Shown: piece after piece, positions 1 through 5,766 of the stretch
Layout: each line of letters starts with the position of its first letter
Position numbering within the stretch: the first letter of the stretch is position 1
NCBI GenBank assembly: GCA_955652215.1
Contig: CATPAX010000215.1
Coordinates: 1-10,950, forward strand
Source: an uncultured Solirubrobacteraceae bacterium
Lineage (GTDB): Bacteria; Actinomycetota; Thermoleophilia; Solirubrobacterales; Solirubrobacteraceae
Length of the DNA stretch: 10,950 nucleotides
Direction of reading: 5' to 3'
The notes under the pieces: model-generated
What the model saw: the letters and a program-made list of their open reading frames with translations, nothing else
The model's database searches: none
Told to the model about the DNA's origin: nothing
Program-made: the position numbers and the translations under genes

Positions 1-237
1 CCCGCGATGACCTTCCGGGACGCCAATGCCGACCCGATGATCGACTACTTCGACTTCACGCGACCCGCGTTCGCGACTCCGCCACCGCTGGCAGCGGCGC
101 CGCCGCTCGGGCCTGGGCTCGCCGCCTGCCACGCGCAGGGGTTCAGCCCGCCGCTCCCCACCTCGCCGACCGAAGGGGTCGTTACGGCTGAACGCTCGGC
201 GTGGGCTGAACTGGCCCGGCTGACGCGCGGAGGCTGA
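1..237 (+). CDS. Phosphoesterase / phospholipase C-type protein, C-terminal fragment
   Basis: The frame is open from the window edge to a TGA at 235-237, so this is the 3' end of a gene that begins outside. The visible 78 residues start with P-A-M-T-F and then RDANADPMIDYFDF. That resembles the C-terminal end of bacterial phosphoesterases of the phospholipase C/acid phosphatase family, where a conserved 'RDA-A-..-D-FDF' stretch precedes a variable tail. The rest is a Pro/Ala-rich tail, then a short more polar end. The ATG at 7 lies inside this conserved stretch, so it is probably an internal methionine. The gene converges on ftsH with only 6 bp between stop codons. The family call rests on one short motif read from memory; the catalytic part is outside the window, so substrate and cellular location cannot be judged. 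Confidence 0.55.
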   Translation, partial: PAMTFRDANADPMIDYFDFTRPAFATPPPLAAAPPLGPGLAACHAQGFSPPLPTSPTEGVVTAERSAWAELARLTRGG

Positions 238-243
238 CGGCCG

Positions 244-2187
244 CTACTCGGCGGTGCCGCCGGCGAGCCCGGGACGGGGCAGTGGCCGCGGGCCTTCGCG
301 GCCTGCGCGCTCTGGAGTCTGGGTGCCGGGCAGAGGAACATCAGGCGGCGGGGGGGCCTCGGCTCCGAACACGTCTTCCTCGCTCTGGCCGTCGAGCAGC
401 GCCTCGAACTGCTCTTTCTCGATCGTCTCGCGCTTGACGAGGATCTCCGAGAGCTTCTCCAGCGAGGCCCGATGCGTGGTCAGCATCTCCTTGGCCTCGA
501 CGTGGGCGGCCTCGACGATCCGGCGAATCTCATCGTCGATCTCGCGGGCTATCTCGTCGGAGTAATCGGGCTCGGCGCTGAACTCGCGTCCGAGGAACGG
601 CTGACCGTGGTCATGCCCGAACACTCGCGGGCCAAGCTTCTCCGACATCCCGAAGCGCATCACCATCTGCTTGGCGGTCGCGGTCACCTTCTCGAGGTCG
701 TTCGCGGCACCGGTGGTCACCTCACCGAAGATGATCTCCTCGGCGGCGCGGCCACCGAGCGTCATGGCCAACGTGTCCTGGAGCTCGGCGCGGGTGGTGA
801 GGAACTTGTCCTCTCCCGGGAGGGCGATCGTGTAGCCCAGCGCCTGGCCGCGGGAGATGACCGAGATCTTGTGGATCGGATCGGAGTGCGGCAGGTAGTG
901 CCCGACGATCGCGTGACCCATCTCGTGATAGGCGGTGATCCGGCGCTCGTTGTTGCTCATCACGCGGGTCTTCTTCTCGGGGCCGGCGATCACGCGCATG
1001 ATCCCTTCCTCGAGCTCGACCTGAGTGATCTCCCGCTTCCCGTTTCGGGCGGCCAGCAGCGCCGCCTCGTTGACGAGGTTCGAGAGGTCGGCTCCCGTGA
1101 ACCCGGGGGTCTGCCCCGCGAGCGCGTCGACGTCGATCTCCCGAGCCAGCGGCTTACCGCGAGTATGGACTTCGAGGATCTTCTTGCGCCCGCTGCGGTC
1201 AGGGCGGTCTACGACGATCTGGCGATCGAAGCGGCCGGGACGCAGCAGTGCCGGGTCGAGGATGTCCGGGCGGTTGGTGGCGGCGATCAAGATGATGTTG
1301 TCCTTCATCTCGAAGCCGTCCATCTCGACCAGCAGCTGGTTGAGCGTCTGCTCGCGCTCGTCGTGGCCTCCGCCGAGACCAGCTCCGCGGTGGCGCCCGA
1401 CGGCGTCGATCTCGTCCATGAAGATGATGCACGGGCTGTTCTGCTTGGCCTGCTCGAACAGATCGCGCACACGCGAAGCGCCGACCCCGACGAACATCTC
1501 GACGAAGTCAGATCCGGAGATCGAGAAGAACGGGACCCCGGCCTCTCCAGCGACGGCTCGGGCGAGCAGCGTCTTGCCGGTGCCGGGCGGGCCATACAGC
1601 AAGACGCCCTTCGGAATGCGCGCCCCCAGCGCCTGGAACTTCTTCGGGTTCTCGAGGAACTCCTTGATCTCGTGCAGTTCCTCCACCGCCTCGTCGACGC
1701 CGGCGACGTCGCGGAAGGTGATCTTCGGAGAGTCGACCGACATCCGCTTGGCGCGTGACTTGCCGAACGACATGACCTTCGATCCGCCGCCTTGGACCTG
1801 GTTCATCAGGAAGATCCAGAATCCGAGGAAGATGACGAACGGAAGGATGTAGGTCAGCAGCGAGATCCAGCCGTTACTGGCCTTCCCCTGCACGTCGAGG
1901 CCGCCGGGACCGCTGGCCAGATACCTGTCGAAACCGATCAGGGCCGAGGCATAGGAGTCGGGGTAGCCGACCGTCACCTTCTGCCCGTTGACCAGCGTCG
2001 CGTCGAGCGTGTTGTCCTTGGTGTGGATCGACATGCTCTTGACCTGACCGTGCTGGAGGTCATAGACGAGCGCGCCGAAGCTCACCTTCGGGGCGTGGCT
2101 CGAGCTGCCGATCAGCTTCTGGGCGAAGAACGCCAGAACGATCACGATGAGGATCGGGAATGCGGCGCTCTTGAAGAACCTGCTCAT
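244..2187 (-). CDS. ftsH: ATP-dependent zinc metalloprotease FtsH
   Basis: Membrane-anchored AAA+ protease that extracts and degrades misfolded membrane proteins and selected soluble regulators, normally as a hexamer. The 647 residues match the family's usual length and order. A first membrane helix lies at about 8-26, an extracytoplasmic region at about 30-105 and a second helix at about 107-127. The AAA+ module follows: Walker A GPPGTGKT at 199-206, pore loop MFVGVG at 231-236, Walker B IIFMDEID at 254-261, and the second region of homology with arginine fingers at about 303-323. The protease domain carries the zinc site HEMGH at 421-425 and the third ligand D497 in NDLEK. All key residues are present, so the enzyme should be active. 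The last 40 or so residues are a Pro-rich tail that varies between species. The ATG at 2187 immediately precedes a typical N-terminus; its Shine-Dalgarno match is weak. It is the last gene of tilS-hpt-ftsH, 84 bp after hpt. Confidence 0.98.
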   Translation of the reverse strand: MSRFFKSAAFPILIVIVLAFFAQKLIGSSSHAPKVSFGALVYDLQHGQVKSMSIHTKDNTLDATLVNGQKVTVGYPDSYASALIGFDRYLASGPGGLDVQGKASNGWISLLTYILPFVIFLGFWIFLMNQVQGGGSKVMSFGKSRAKRMSVDSPKITFRDVAGVDEAVEELHEIKEFLENPKKFQALGARIPKGVLLYGPPGTGKTLLARAVAGEAGVPFFSISGSDFVEMFVGVGASRVRDLFEQAKQNSPCIIFMDEIDAVGRHRGAGLGGGHDEREQTLNQLLVEMDGFEMKDNIILIAATNRPDILDPALLRPGRFDRQIVVDRPDRSGRKKILEVHTRGKPLAREIDVDALAGQTPGFTGADLSNLVNEAALLAARNGKREITQVELEEGIMRVIAGPEKKTRVMSNNERRITAYHEMGHAIVGHYLPHSDPIHKISVISRGQALGYTIALPGEDKFLTTRAELQDTLAMTLGGRAAEEIIFGEVTTGAANDLEKVTATAKQMVMRFGMSEKLGPRVFGHDHGQPFLGREFSAEPDYSDEIAREIDDEIRRIVEAAHVEAKEMLTTHRASLEKLSEILVKRETIEKEQFEALLDGQSEEDVFGAEAPPPPDVPLPGTQTPERAGREGPRPLPRPGLAGGTAE

Positions 2188-2271
2188 GAGAGTGCTCGGC
2201 GCATCCGGCCGCCGGGAATCGTCAAGCGTAGCAGCTGGATTTCAGCCCTCACAGCGGCTGCCGGCGGGCTG

Positions 2272-2802
2272 TCAGTGGCGGAGCGCTGCCACATAGGGGA
2301 GGTTTCGGTAACGCTCGCCGTGGTCCAGGCCGTAGCCGATGGCGAAGCGGTTCGGGATCTCGAAGCCGACATACCGAGTATGTAGATCGACCTTTCTGCG
2401 CTCGGGCTTGATCAAGAGTGCGCAAACTTCCAGCGAGCGGGGGCTACGTCCGGCGAGATTTCGCAACAGATACTGGAGCGTCAACCCTGAGTCGACGATG
2501 TCCTCGACGATCAGCACATCGCGCCCCTCGATCACCGCATCGAGGTCCTTGAGGATCCGGACCACCCCGGATGACCTCGTCGCCGACCCGTATGACGCGA
2601 CGGCCATGAAGTCGACCTCGCAAGGCACCTCGAGGGCCCGCATCAGGTCCGAGAGGAAGAACACAGCCCCCTTCAGGACTCCCACCAGCACAAGGTCCTT
2701 GCCCTGGTAGTCCCGGGAGATCTCTGCGGCGAGCTCGCGCACCCGGCGCTCGAGATCGTCGGCGGGGACGAGGATCTCGCCGATCGCGTGGTCGGTGTCC
2801 AC
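2272..2802 (-). CDS. hpt: Hypoxanthine(-guanine) phosphoribosyltransferase
   Basis: Purine salvage enzyme that joins hypoxanthine (and usually guanine) to PRPP, giving IMP or GMP and pyrophosphate in the cytoplasm. The 176 residues match the usual bacterial length. Visible motifs in order are the pyrophosphate-binding loop with L-K-G at 43-45, the flexible loop ASYGSATRSSG at 69-79, the PRPP-binding motif LIVEDIVDSGLTL at 97-109, the purine-contacting lysine K132 in LLIKPERR, and the late motif FAIGYGLDH at 153-161. All expected catalytic residues appear present. The start is GTG at 2802; it is placed well for the family, but there is no Shine-Dalgarno match upstream. A -10-like TAAACT sits 8 nt before it, so a leaderless transcript is possible besides read-through from tilS, which ends 40 bp upstream. 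The pairing with a nearby nucleoside phosphorylase fits purine salvage. Confidence 0.96.
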   Translation of the reverse strand: MDTDHAIGEILVPADDLERRVRELAAEISRDYQGKDLVLVGVLKGAVFFLSDLMRALEVPCEVDFMAVASYGSATRSSGVVRILKDLDAVIEGRDVLIVEDIVDSGLTLQYLLRNLAGRSPRSLEVCALLIKPERRKVDLHTRYVGFEIPNRFAIGYGLDHGERYRNLPYVAALRH

Positions 2803-2810
2803 GTGGAGCT

Positions 2811-2816
2811 AGTTTA
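2811..2816 (-). promoter_or_regulatory. Candidate -10 element for leaderless hpt transcription
   Basis: On the minus strand TAAACT fits the TAnnnT -10 pattern and ends 8 nt before the GTG start of hpt. There is no Shine-Dalgarno sequence between them. This is the geometry of a leaderless actinobacterial mRNA starting at or near the initiation codon. No convincing -35 was seen, so this remains a candidate internal promoter in the 40 bp tilS-hpt gap. Confidence 0.35.
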
Positions 2817-2842
2817 TGGGCGGCGCCCGGCGCGGTGCGCCA

Positions 2843-4168
2843 TCAGGCTGACGGGAGGCCTTCTGCGAGCCGCGCGGTGAGGCGAACCGCCGCGGTGGTT
2901 CGCTCGGTCACCTTGAAGTGGTCGGACGTCGCCACCCCAGCGACCCAGGCGATCTCGCCTTCGGACTCGACGACTGCGACGGTCCCCCTGTCGCGCCGCG
3001 GGACCCGCTTGGCCGTGAACAGGTCCTGGAGGCTCTTGCTGGCCCCCAGCCCCAGCGGCGACATGCGGTCTCCAGGGCGCCATGGCCGTACCAGGAGCTC
3101 GGTGGCGAGCGTGGCGCGGTCGAGCACACCCTGTTCGCCGACGGCCGGACCGGCTTCGCAGTGGATCTCGTAGACGCCGAACCTCGCCATGCCGGGTACG
3201 GGGAGACTGACGGGTGCGGGCGCCGGTGCGCCGAGCGCCCGTTTGTCGACGATCCGAAGCACCCCGTACTCAACGACAGCCCTCAGGCCGCCCGGGAGGT
3301 CGAGCATCGCGGTTCCGTTCCGCTTCAGTGCAGCAAGCTCTGGCGTGCGCCGAGCCACGCCGGCCGCGGGGCCTCCGGCGGCTCGGTCGGCCAGCCGCTG
3401 GACCACGAGCCGCTGCAGTGAGAGTGGGAGCTCGCCGAGCCGCCCCACCTCGATCTGGTTCGCTCCCAACAGGACATCGTCGACGAGGGCGTCGAGCACC
3501 GCCGCCTCGTCTCGCAGGAGCTCCGCAAGCGCCACGATGTTCTGCTCGGCCGCGGGATGGATCTCACGCAGCGCCGGCAGCAGCCGATACCGGACCCTGC
3601 CGCGCGCAAAGGCCGGCGAGCTGTTGGTTTCATCCTCGCGCCAGGCGAGGCCCCGCTCGCGGCAATAGGCCGCGGTCTGCTCGCGCGTGATTGAGAGGAG
3701 CGGACGGATCAGGCGGCCGTCGCGGGGCTTCATCCCCAGGATTGCCCTGCGGCTGGGGGACGAGGCGAGGCGGTAGAGGATCGTCTCGACCTGATCGGTC
3801 GCGGTATGCCCTGTCGCCACGTCGGATGAGCGCTCGAGCGCGATTGAGGCCGACGCGCCGTAGCGCGCGTCACGGGCCCACGCTTGAAGGTTCCCGCGCT
3901 CGGGGCGCTTGGGGCGCCGGATGTCGAGCTTGACCCCCAGGGACTCGCACAACGATGCGCAGTGGGCCTCGTCCTCGCGAGCGGCGTCGCGAAGGCCGTA
4001 GTTGACGTGCAGCGCGCTGACGCGCTCGGAACCCGCGACCCGGACAGCGAGATCGAGCAGGCAGGTCGAATCGCGGCCGCCGGAGAGCAGGACGACGACC
4101 GGGCGCTCTGGCGAGAGCAATCCTTCGCGCCGAACGTGCTCGGCGATGCTTGCTTCGCTCATATTCAT
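2843..4168 (-). CDS. tilS: tRNA(Ile)-lysidine synthetase TilS
   Basis: TilS uses ATP and lysine to convert C34 of tRNA-Ile(CAU) to lysidine, switching it from methionine to isoleucine and allowing AUA decoding. With the chosen ATG the protein has 441 residues. The PP-loop SGGRDS is at 29-34, HVNYGLR at 54-60, GHTATDQVET at 120-129 (family form roughly HH..DDQAET), RPLLSI at 155-160, DETN at 179-182 and RGRVRYRLLP at 189-198. A C-terminal domain follows with RPGDRM and the stretch KSLQDLFTAKRVPRRDR. The frame is open upstream to 4513, but those extra 115 residues are Arg/Ala/Pro-rich with no family match, so they are probably not coding. ATG 4168 or the in-frame ATG at 4162 (439 residues) are the plausible starts; neither has a strong Shine-Dalgarno. 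It is the first gene of tilS-hpt-ftsH, and its leader has a strong hairpin. Confidence 0.95.
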   Translation of the reverse strand: MNMSEASIAEHVRREGLLSPERPVVVLLSGGRDSTCLLDLAVRVAGSERVSALHVNYGLRDAAREDEAHCASLCESLGVKLDIRRPKRPERGNLQAWARDARYGASASIALERSSDVATGHTATDQVETILYRLASSPSRRAILGMKPRDGRLIRPLLSITREQTAAYCRERGLAWREDETNSSPAFARGRVRYRLLPALREIHPAAEQNIVALAELLRDEAAVLDALVDDVLLGANQIEVGRLGELPLSLQRLVVQRLADRAAGGPAAGVARRTPELAALKRNGTAMLDLPGGLRAVVEYGVLRIVDKRALGAPAPAPVSLPVPGMARFGVYEIHCEAGPAVGEQGVLDRATLATELLVRPWRPGDRMSPLGLGASKSLQDLFTAKRVPRRDRGTVAVVESEGEIAWVAGVATSDHFKVTERTTAAVRLTARLAEGLPSA

Positions 4169-4184
4169 CTTCAGAGAAAAGTCA

Positions 4185-4219
4185 GCGGCGGGGCCCCGCT
4201 GAGGACGCGGCCCCGCCGC
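4185..4219 (-). promoter_or_regulatory. GC-rich hairpin in the tilS leader, terminator- or attenuator-like
   Basis: The 11-base arms at 4185-4195 and 4209-4219 are perfectly complementary (GCGGCGGGGCC against GGCCCCGCCGC) around a 13 nt loop. On the tilS strand the hairpin is followed by TGACTTTTCTCTGAAG and then the ATG at 4168. A strong GC stem followed by a T-rich stretch resembles an intrinsic terminator, but the T run is short and interrupted. A second stem lies just upstream in the same leader (GCGGGC arms at 4221-4226 and 4233-4238). It could attenuate transcription or limit ribosome access; no known riboswitch class was recognised. Confidence 0.45.
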
Positions 4220-4349
4220 CGCGGGCGTAACGGCCCGCTGCGTCGGCCGTAGGCGCTTGTCACGTTTCCGGCGGCGCCTCGCGCCCGCGCTGACGATCGA
4301 TCCGCAGCTGCAGGCACGATCCGGCCTGTTGCCTATGTCTAGAGCGCAA

Positions 4350-4378
4350 GGTCTACTCCCGCTCGCGCGTTCTGTCAA
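4350..4378 (-). promoter_or_regulatory. Candidate promoter of the tilS-hpt-ftsH operon
   Basis: On the minus strand a perfect -35 hexamer TTGACA (4378-4373) is followed by a 17 nt spacer and TAGACC (4355-4350), which matches the -10 consensus at the first two and fourth positions. Transcription would start near 4343, leaving a leader of about 175 nt before tilS. This is the best sigma-70-type match in the 254 bp tilS/phosphorylase intergenic region. Confidence 0.55.
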
Positions 4379-4404
4379 TCGAACGTCTGTTTCCCGGCGC
4401 GAGC

Positions 4405-4414
4405 TATATAACTT
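4405..4414 (+). promoter_or_regulatory. Candidate -10 element of the nucleoside phosphorylase gene
   Basis: TATATAACTT is the only AT-rich patch just upstream of the GTG at 4423. Read as TAACTT (4409-4414) it fits TAnnnT and ends 8 nt before the GTG; read as TATAAC (4407-4412) it ends 10 nt before. There is no Shine-Dalgarno sequence in the remaining bases, so the mRNA may be leaderless or nearly so. No clear -35 was seen. Confidence 0.45.
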
Positions 4415-4422
4415 CGCCGCCA

Positions 4423-5121
4423 GTGGCGGGACCGATCCACCTTCAGCCTTGCGCGCCGCTGGCGGAGCGAGTCCTGTTACCGGGCGATCCCGGCCGTGCT
4501 CTGCTGCTCGCACAGGAGCTGTTGGAGACCCCGAAGATGTTCAACCACCACCGCGGGCTGTGGGGCTATACCGGGGTGGCTCGGGACAAGGAGCTGCTCA
4601 CGATCCAGAGCACGGGCATGGGCGGCCCGAGCGCCGCGATCGTGATCTGGGAACTGGCCGAGCTCGGGGCGCGGCGGCTACTTCGAGTCGGGACATGCGG
4701 GGCGCTGACCGCGGATCAGGAGCTGGGTGACCTCGTGATCGCCTCGGAGGCTCTTCCTGAGGATGGCGCCAGCCGAGCCCTCGGCGCCGAGGTCTGCGTC
4801 AGGTCAAGCCCGGAGCTGCTCGAAGCGCTGAAGGATGTCACTCAAGGCGCCGAGCGCGCCGCTCGCGTGGTGTCGAGCGACCTGTTCTACGGCGGCCCCC
4901 CGCAGGCGCTAAGGCGCTGGCGCGAAGCGGGCGCGATCGCCGTCGAGATGGAGACCGCGACGTTGTTCACACTCGCGGGAAGGCTCGGACTACAAGCAGC
5001 GTCGGTGCTTATCGTGTCCGATGTTCTAGAACCCGCGCGTATCCGGATCAGCAGCGAAGATCTCCGCCAGGCCGAGCAGCGGGCGGGCGACCTCGCGCTC
5101 CGGGCCCTGGGATCAGCGTGA
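4423..5121 (+). CDS. DeoD-like purine nucleoside phosphorylase (PNP/UDP family)
   Basis: Cytoplasmic phosphorolysis of nucleosides to base and (deoxy)ribose-1-phosphate. The 232 residues match the hexameric PNP/uridine phosphorylase family. LLPGDPGRA at 18-26 supplies the phosphate-site G21 and R25. R44 in NHHRG, and R88 with T91 in RVGTCGA, complete the phosphate site. SSDLFY lies at 151-156, the ribose-binding VEMET at 174-178, and IVSDVL at 197-202 holds D200, which aligns with the base-protonating aspartate of DeoD. The SSDLFY/D200 combination and the absence of a uracil-binding Q-x-R-Y motif favour purine over uridine specificity, though the exact substrate is not certain. The start is GTG at 4423, without a Shine-Dalgarno. 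It is divergent from tilS-hpt-ftsH, and its 3' end overlaps the next gene tail-to-tail by 9 bp. Confidence 0.88.
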   Translation: MAGPIHLQPCAPLAERVLLPGDPGRALLLAQELLETPKMFNHHRGLWGYTGVARDKELLTIQSTGMGGPSAAIVIWELAELGARRLLRVGTCGALTADQELGDLVIASEALPEDGASRALGAEVCVRSSPELLEALKDVTQGAERAARVVSSDLFYGGPPQALRRWREAGAIAVEMETATLFTLAGRLGLQAASVLIVSDVLEPARIRISSEDLRQAEQRAGDLALRALGSA

Positions 5122-5439
5122 TGCGCGAGGCTTCTTCGCGAGCGCTTCTTCAATCCGCACCAGGCGTTGATCGAGTCGGTCCAGCCCATCCTCGATCGCT
5201 TCGAGCCGCTGTGAGACCGATCGGAGCCGTCGGGTGAGCCGCTCCAGATCGCTGGCCGATGGCAGGTTCAGCGCACCCATCGCAAGCTCCTGTGCACGAC
5301 TGGCCTTCTCGCGGGTCTCGAATGCGGCTGACACGGCCCGGGTGACGAGCGGGTTCTCGAGTAGGTCCTGGGCCAGCTTGCCCAGCGCCTCTTCGCCCTG
5401 GCGGGTGACGCGGTGTCGCAGACCGTCCTCTTCGTACAT
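5113..5439 (-). CDS. Small coiled-coil protein, phasin-like
   Basis: Function unproven. The 108 residues have no signal peptide or membrane segment, so it is probably cytoplasmic. Residues 1-55 are amphipathic and helical. A short break follows at GALNLPSASD (55-64), then a continuous heptad-like helix at about 64-101 with regularly spaced Leu/Val/Ile and many Arg/Glu. The LNLPS.-DLERL-RRLRS-S-RLE pattern resembles small phasin or polyhydroxyalkanoate-granule-associated proteins and related helical scaffolds; that similarity is from memory. The ATG at 5439 is supported by AAGGA at 5446-5450, 6 nt upstream. It converges on the phosphorylase gene with a 9 bp overlap and is divergent from the secreted transglycosylase gene across a 327 bp gap. 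Confidence 0.8.
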   Translation of the reverse strand: MYEEDGLRHRVTRQGEEALGKLAQDLLENPLVTRAVSAAFETREKASRAQELAMGALNLPSASDLERLTRRLRSVSQRLEAIEDGLDRLDQRLVRIEEALAKKPRASR

Positions 5440-5445
5440 TCTGAT

Positions 5446-5450
5446 TCCTT
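5446..5450 (-). promoter_or_regulatory. Shine-Dalgarno site of the small coiled-coil gene
   Basis: On the minus strand AAGGA lies 6 nt before the ATG at 5439. It fixes this start and contrasts with hpt and the phosphorylase gene, which lack any such site. Confidence 0.7.
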
Positions 5451-5458
5451 GCGATCAC

Positions 5459-5475
5459 GCAGCGCGTCGCGCTGC
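5459..5475. repeat. Perfect 8 bp inverted repeat upstream of the small coiled-coil gene
   Basis: GCAGCGCG, one central T, then CGCGCTGC form a perfect 17 bp dyad, 20 bp upstream of the start of the minus-strand coiled-coil gene. As RNA only a 6 bp stem with a 5 nt loop is possible, and no T tract follows, so an intrinsic terminator is unlikely. A repressor-binding site or a short leader hairpin are alternatives; chance in GC-rich DNA cannot be excluded. Confidence 0.4.
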
Positions 5476-5659
5476 TTGGAGAGCCGTGAATGTAGCGCCG
5501 AGGTCAGTTACAAGTGAGCCTCACGCTGAGGTCGAGACTCAGAGAGCGCTCAAGGGCTACAGTGTAAGACAACATCCGCCGATGGGTAGTAGGTCGAAGA
5601 CCGCTTGTTCCGTCGGCGAGCAGAGGAAAATGAGTCCCGCAGCACCAGCTGGTTCAGCG
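5476..5659. other. Central part of the 327 bp divergent intergenic region, no gene seen
   Basis: No convincing coding sequence lies between the divergent genes starting at 5439 and 5767; a plus-strand open frame crossing the region lacks a good start and any recognisable protein. Small dyads are present: GTGAG-C-CTCAC at 5514-5524, CTGAG-7 nt-CTCAG at 5526-5542 and GAGCGCTC at 5544-5551. A TACATT at about 5490 on the minus strand could be a -10 for the coiled-coil gene. The features of known wall-hydrolase riboswitches such as the c-di-AMP (ydaO) aptamer were looked for and not recognised. Confidence 0.4.
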
Positions 5660-5688
5660 TTGAAAAGCTATCCGGCAGTCAGTAGCGT
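5660..5688 (+). promoter_or_regulatory. Candidate promoter of the secreted transglycosylase gene
   Basis: TTGAAA (5660-5665), a 17 nt spacer and TAGCGT (5683-5688) form a good sigma-70-type promoter: five of six -35 matches and a TAnnnT -10. The start would be near 5695, leaving a leader of about 70 nt. A GGGAGGA Shine-Dalgarno at 5748-5754 lies 12 nt before the TTG start. Confidence 0.5.
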
Positions 5689-5766
5689 GCGCCTGACGCC
5701 AGTCATGCTGTGCTCTGACGTGGATCACTTGGCCCGAGCGACGCCGCGGGAGGATACGGGGCCAGC

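Noticed and set aside
472..1758. 428-codon open frame on the plus strand, opposite ftsH
   Set aside because: It lies wholly antisense to a certain ftsH gene. Long antisense frames are expected in GC-rich genes, and its composition (many Asp/Val/Leu/Arg) mirrors the complement of ftsH codons without any recognisable domain.
4169..4513. N-terminal extension of TilS by 115 residues
   Set aside because: The extension is Arg/Ala/Pro-rich with no family counterpart, crosses the likely promoter and leader, and overlaps the start of the divergent phosphorylase gene. TilS proteins normally begin shortly before the PP-loop, as with ATG 4168 or 4162.
5476..5766. c-di-AMP (ydaO-type) riboswitch upstream of the wall hydrolase
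   Set aside because: Such riboswitches often control actinobacterial wall hydrolases, so the region was read for their conserved elements. None were recognised, and the best promoter (5660-5688) would leave only about 70 nt of leader, too short for that aptamer.
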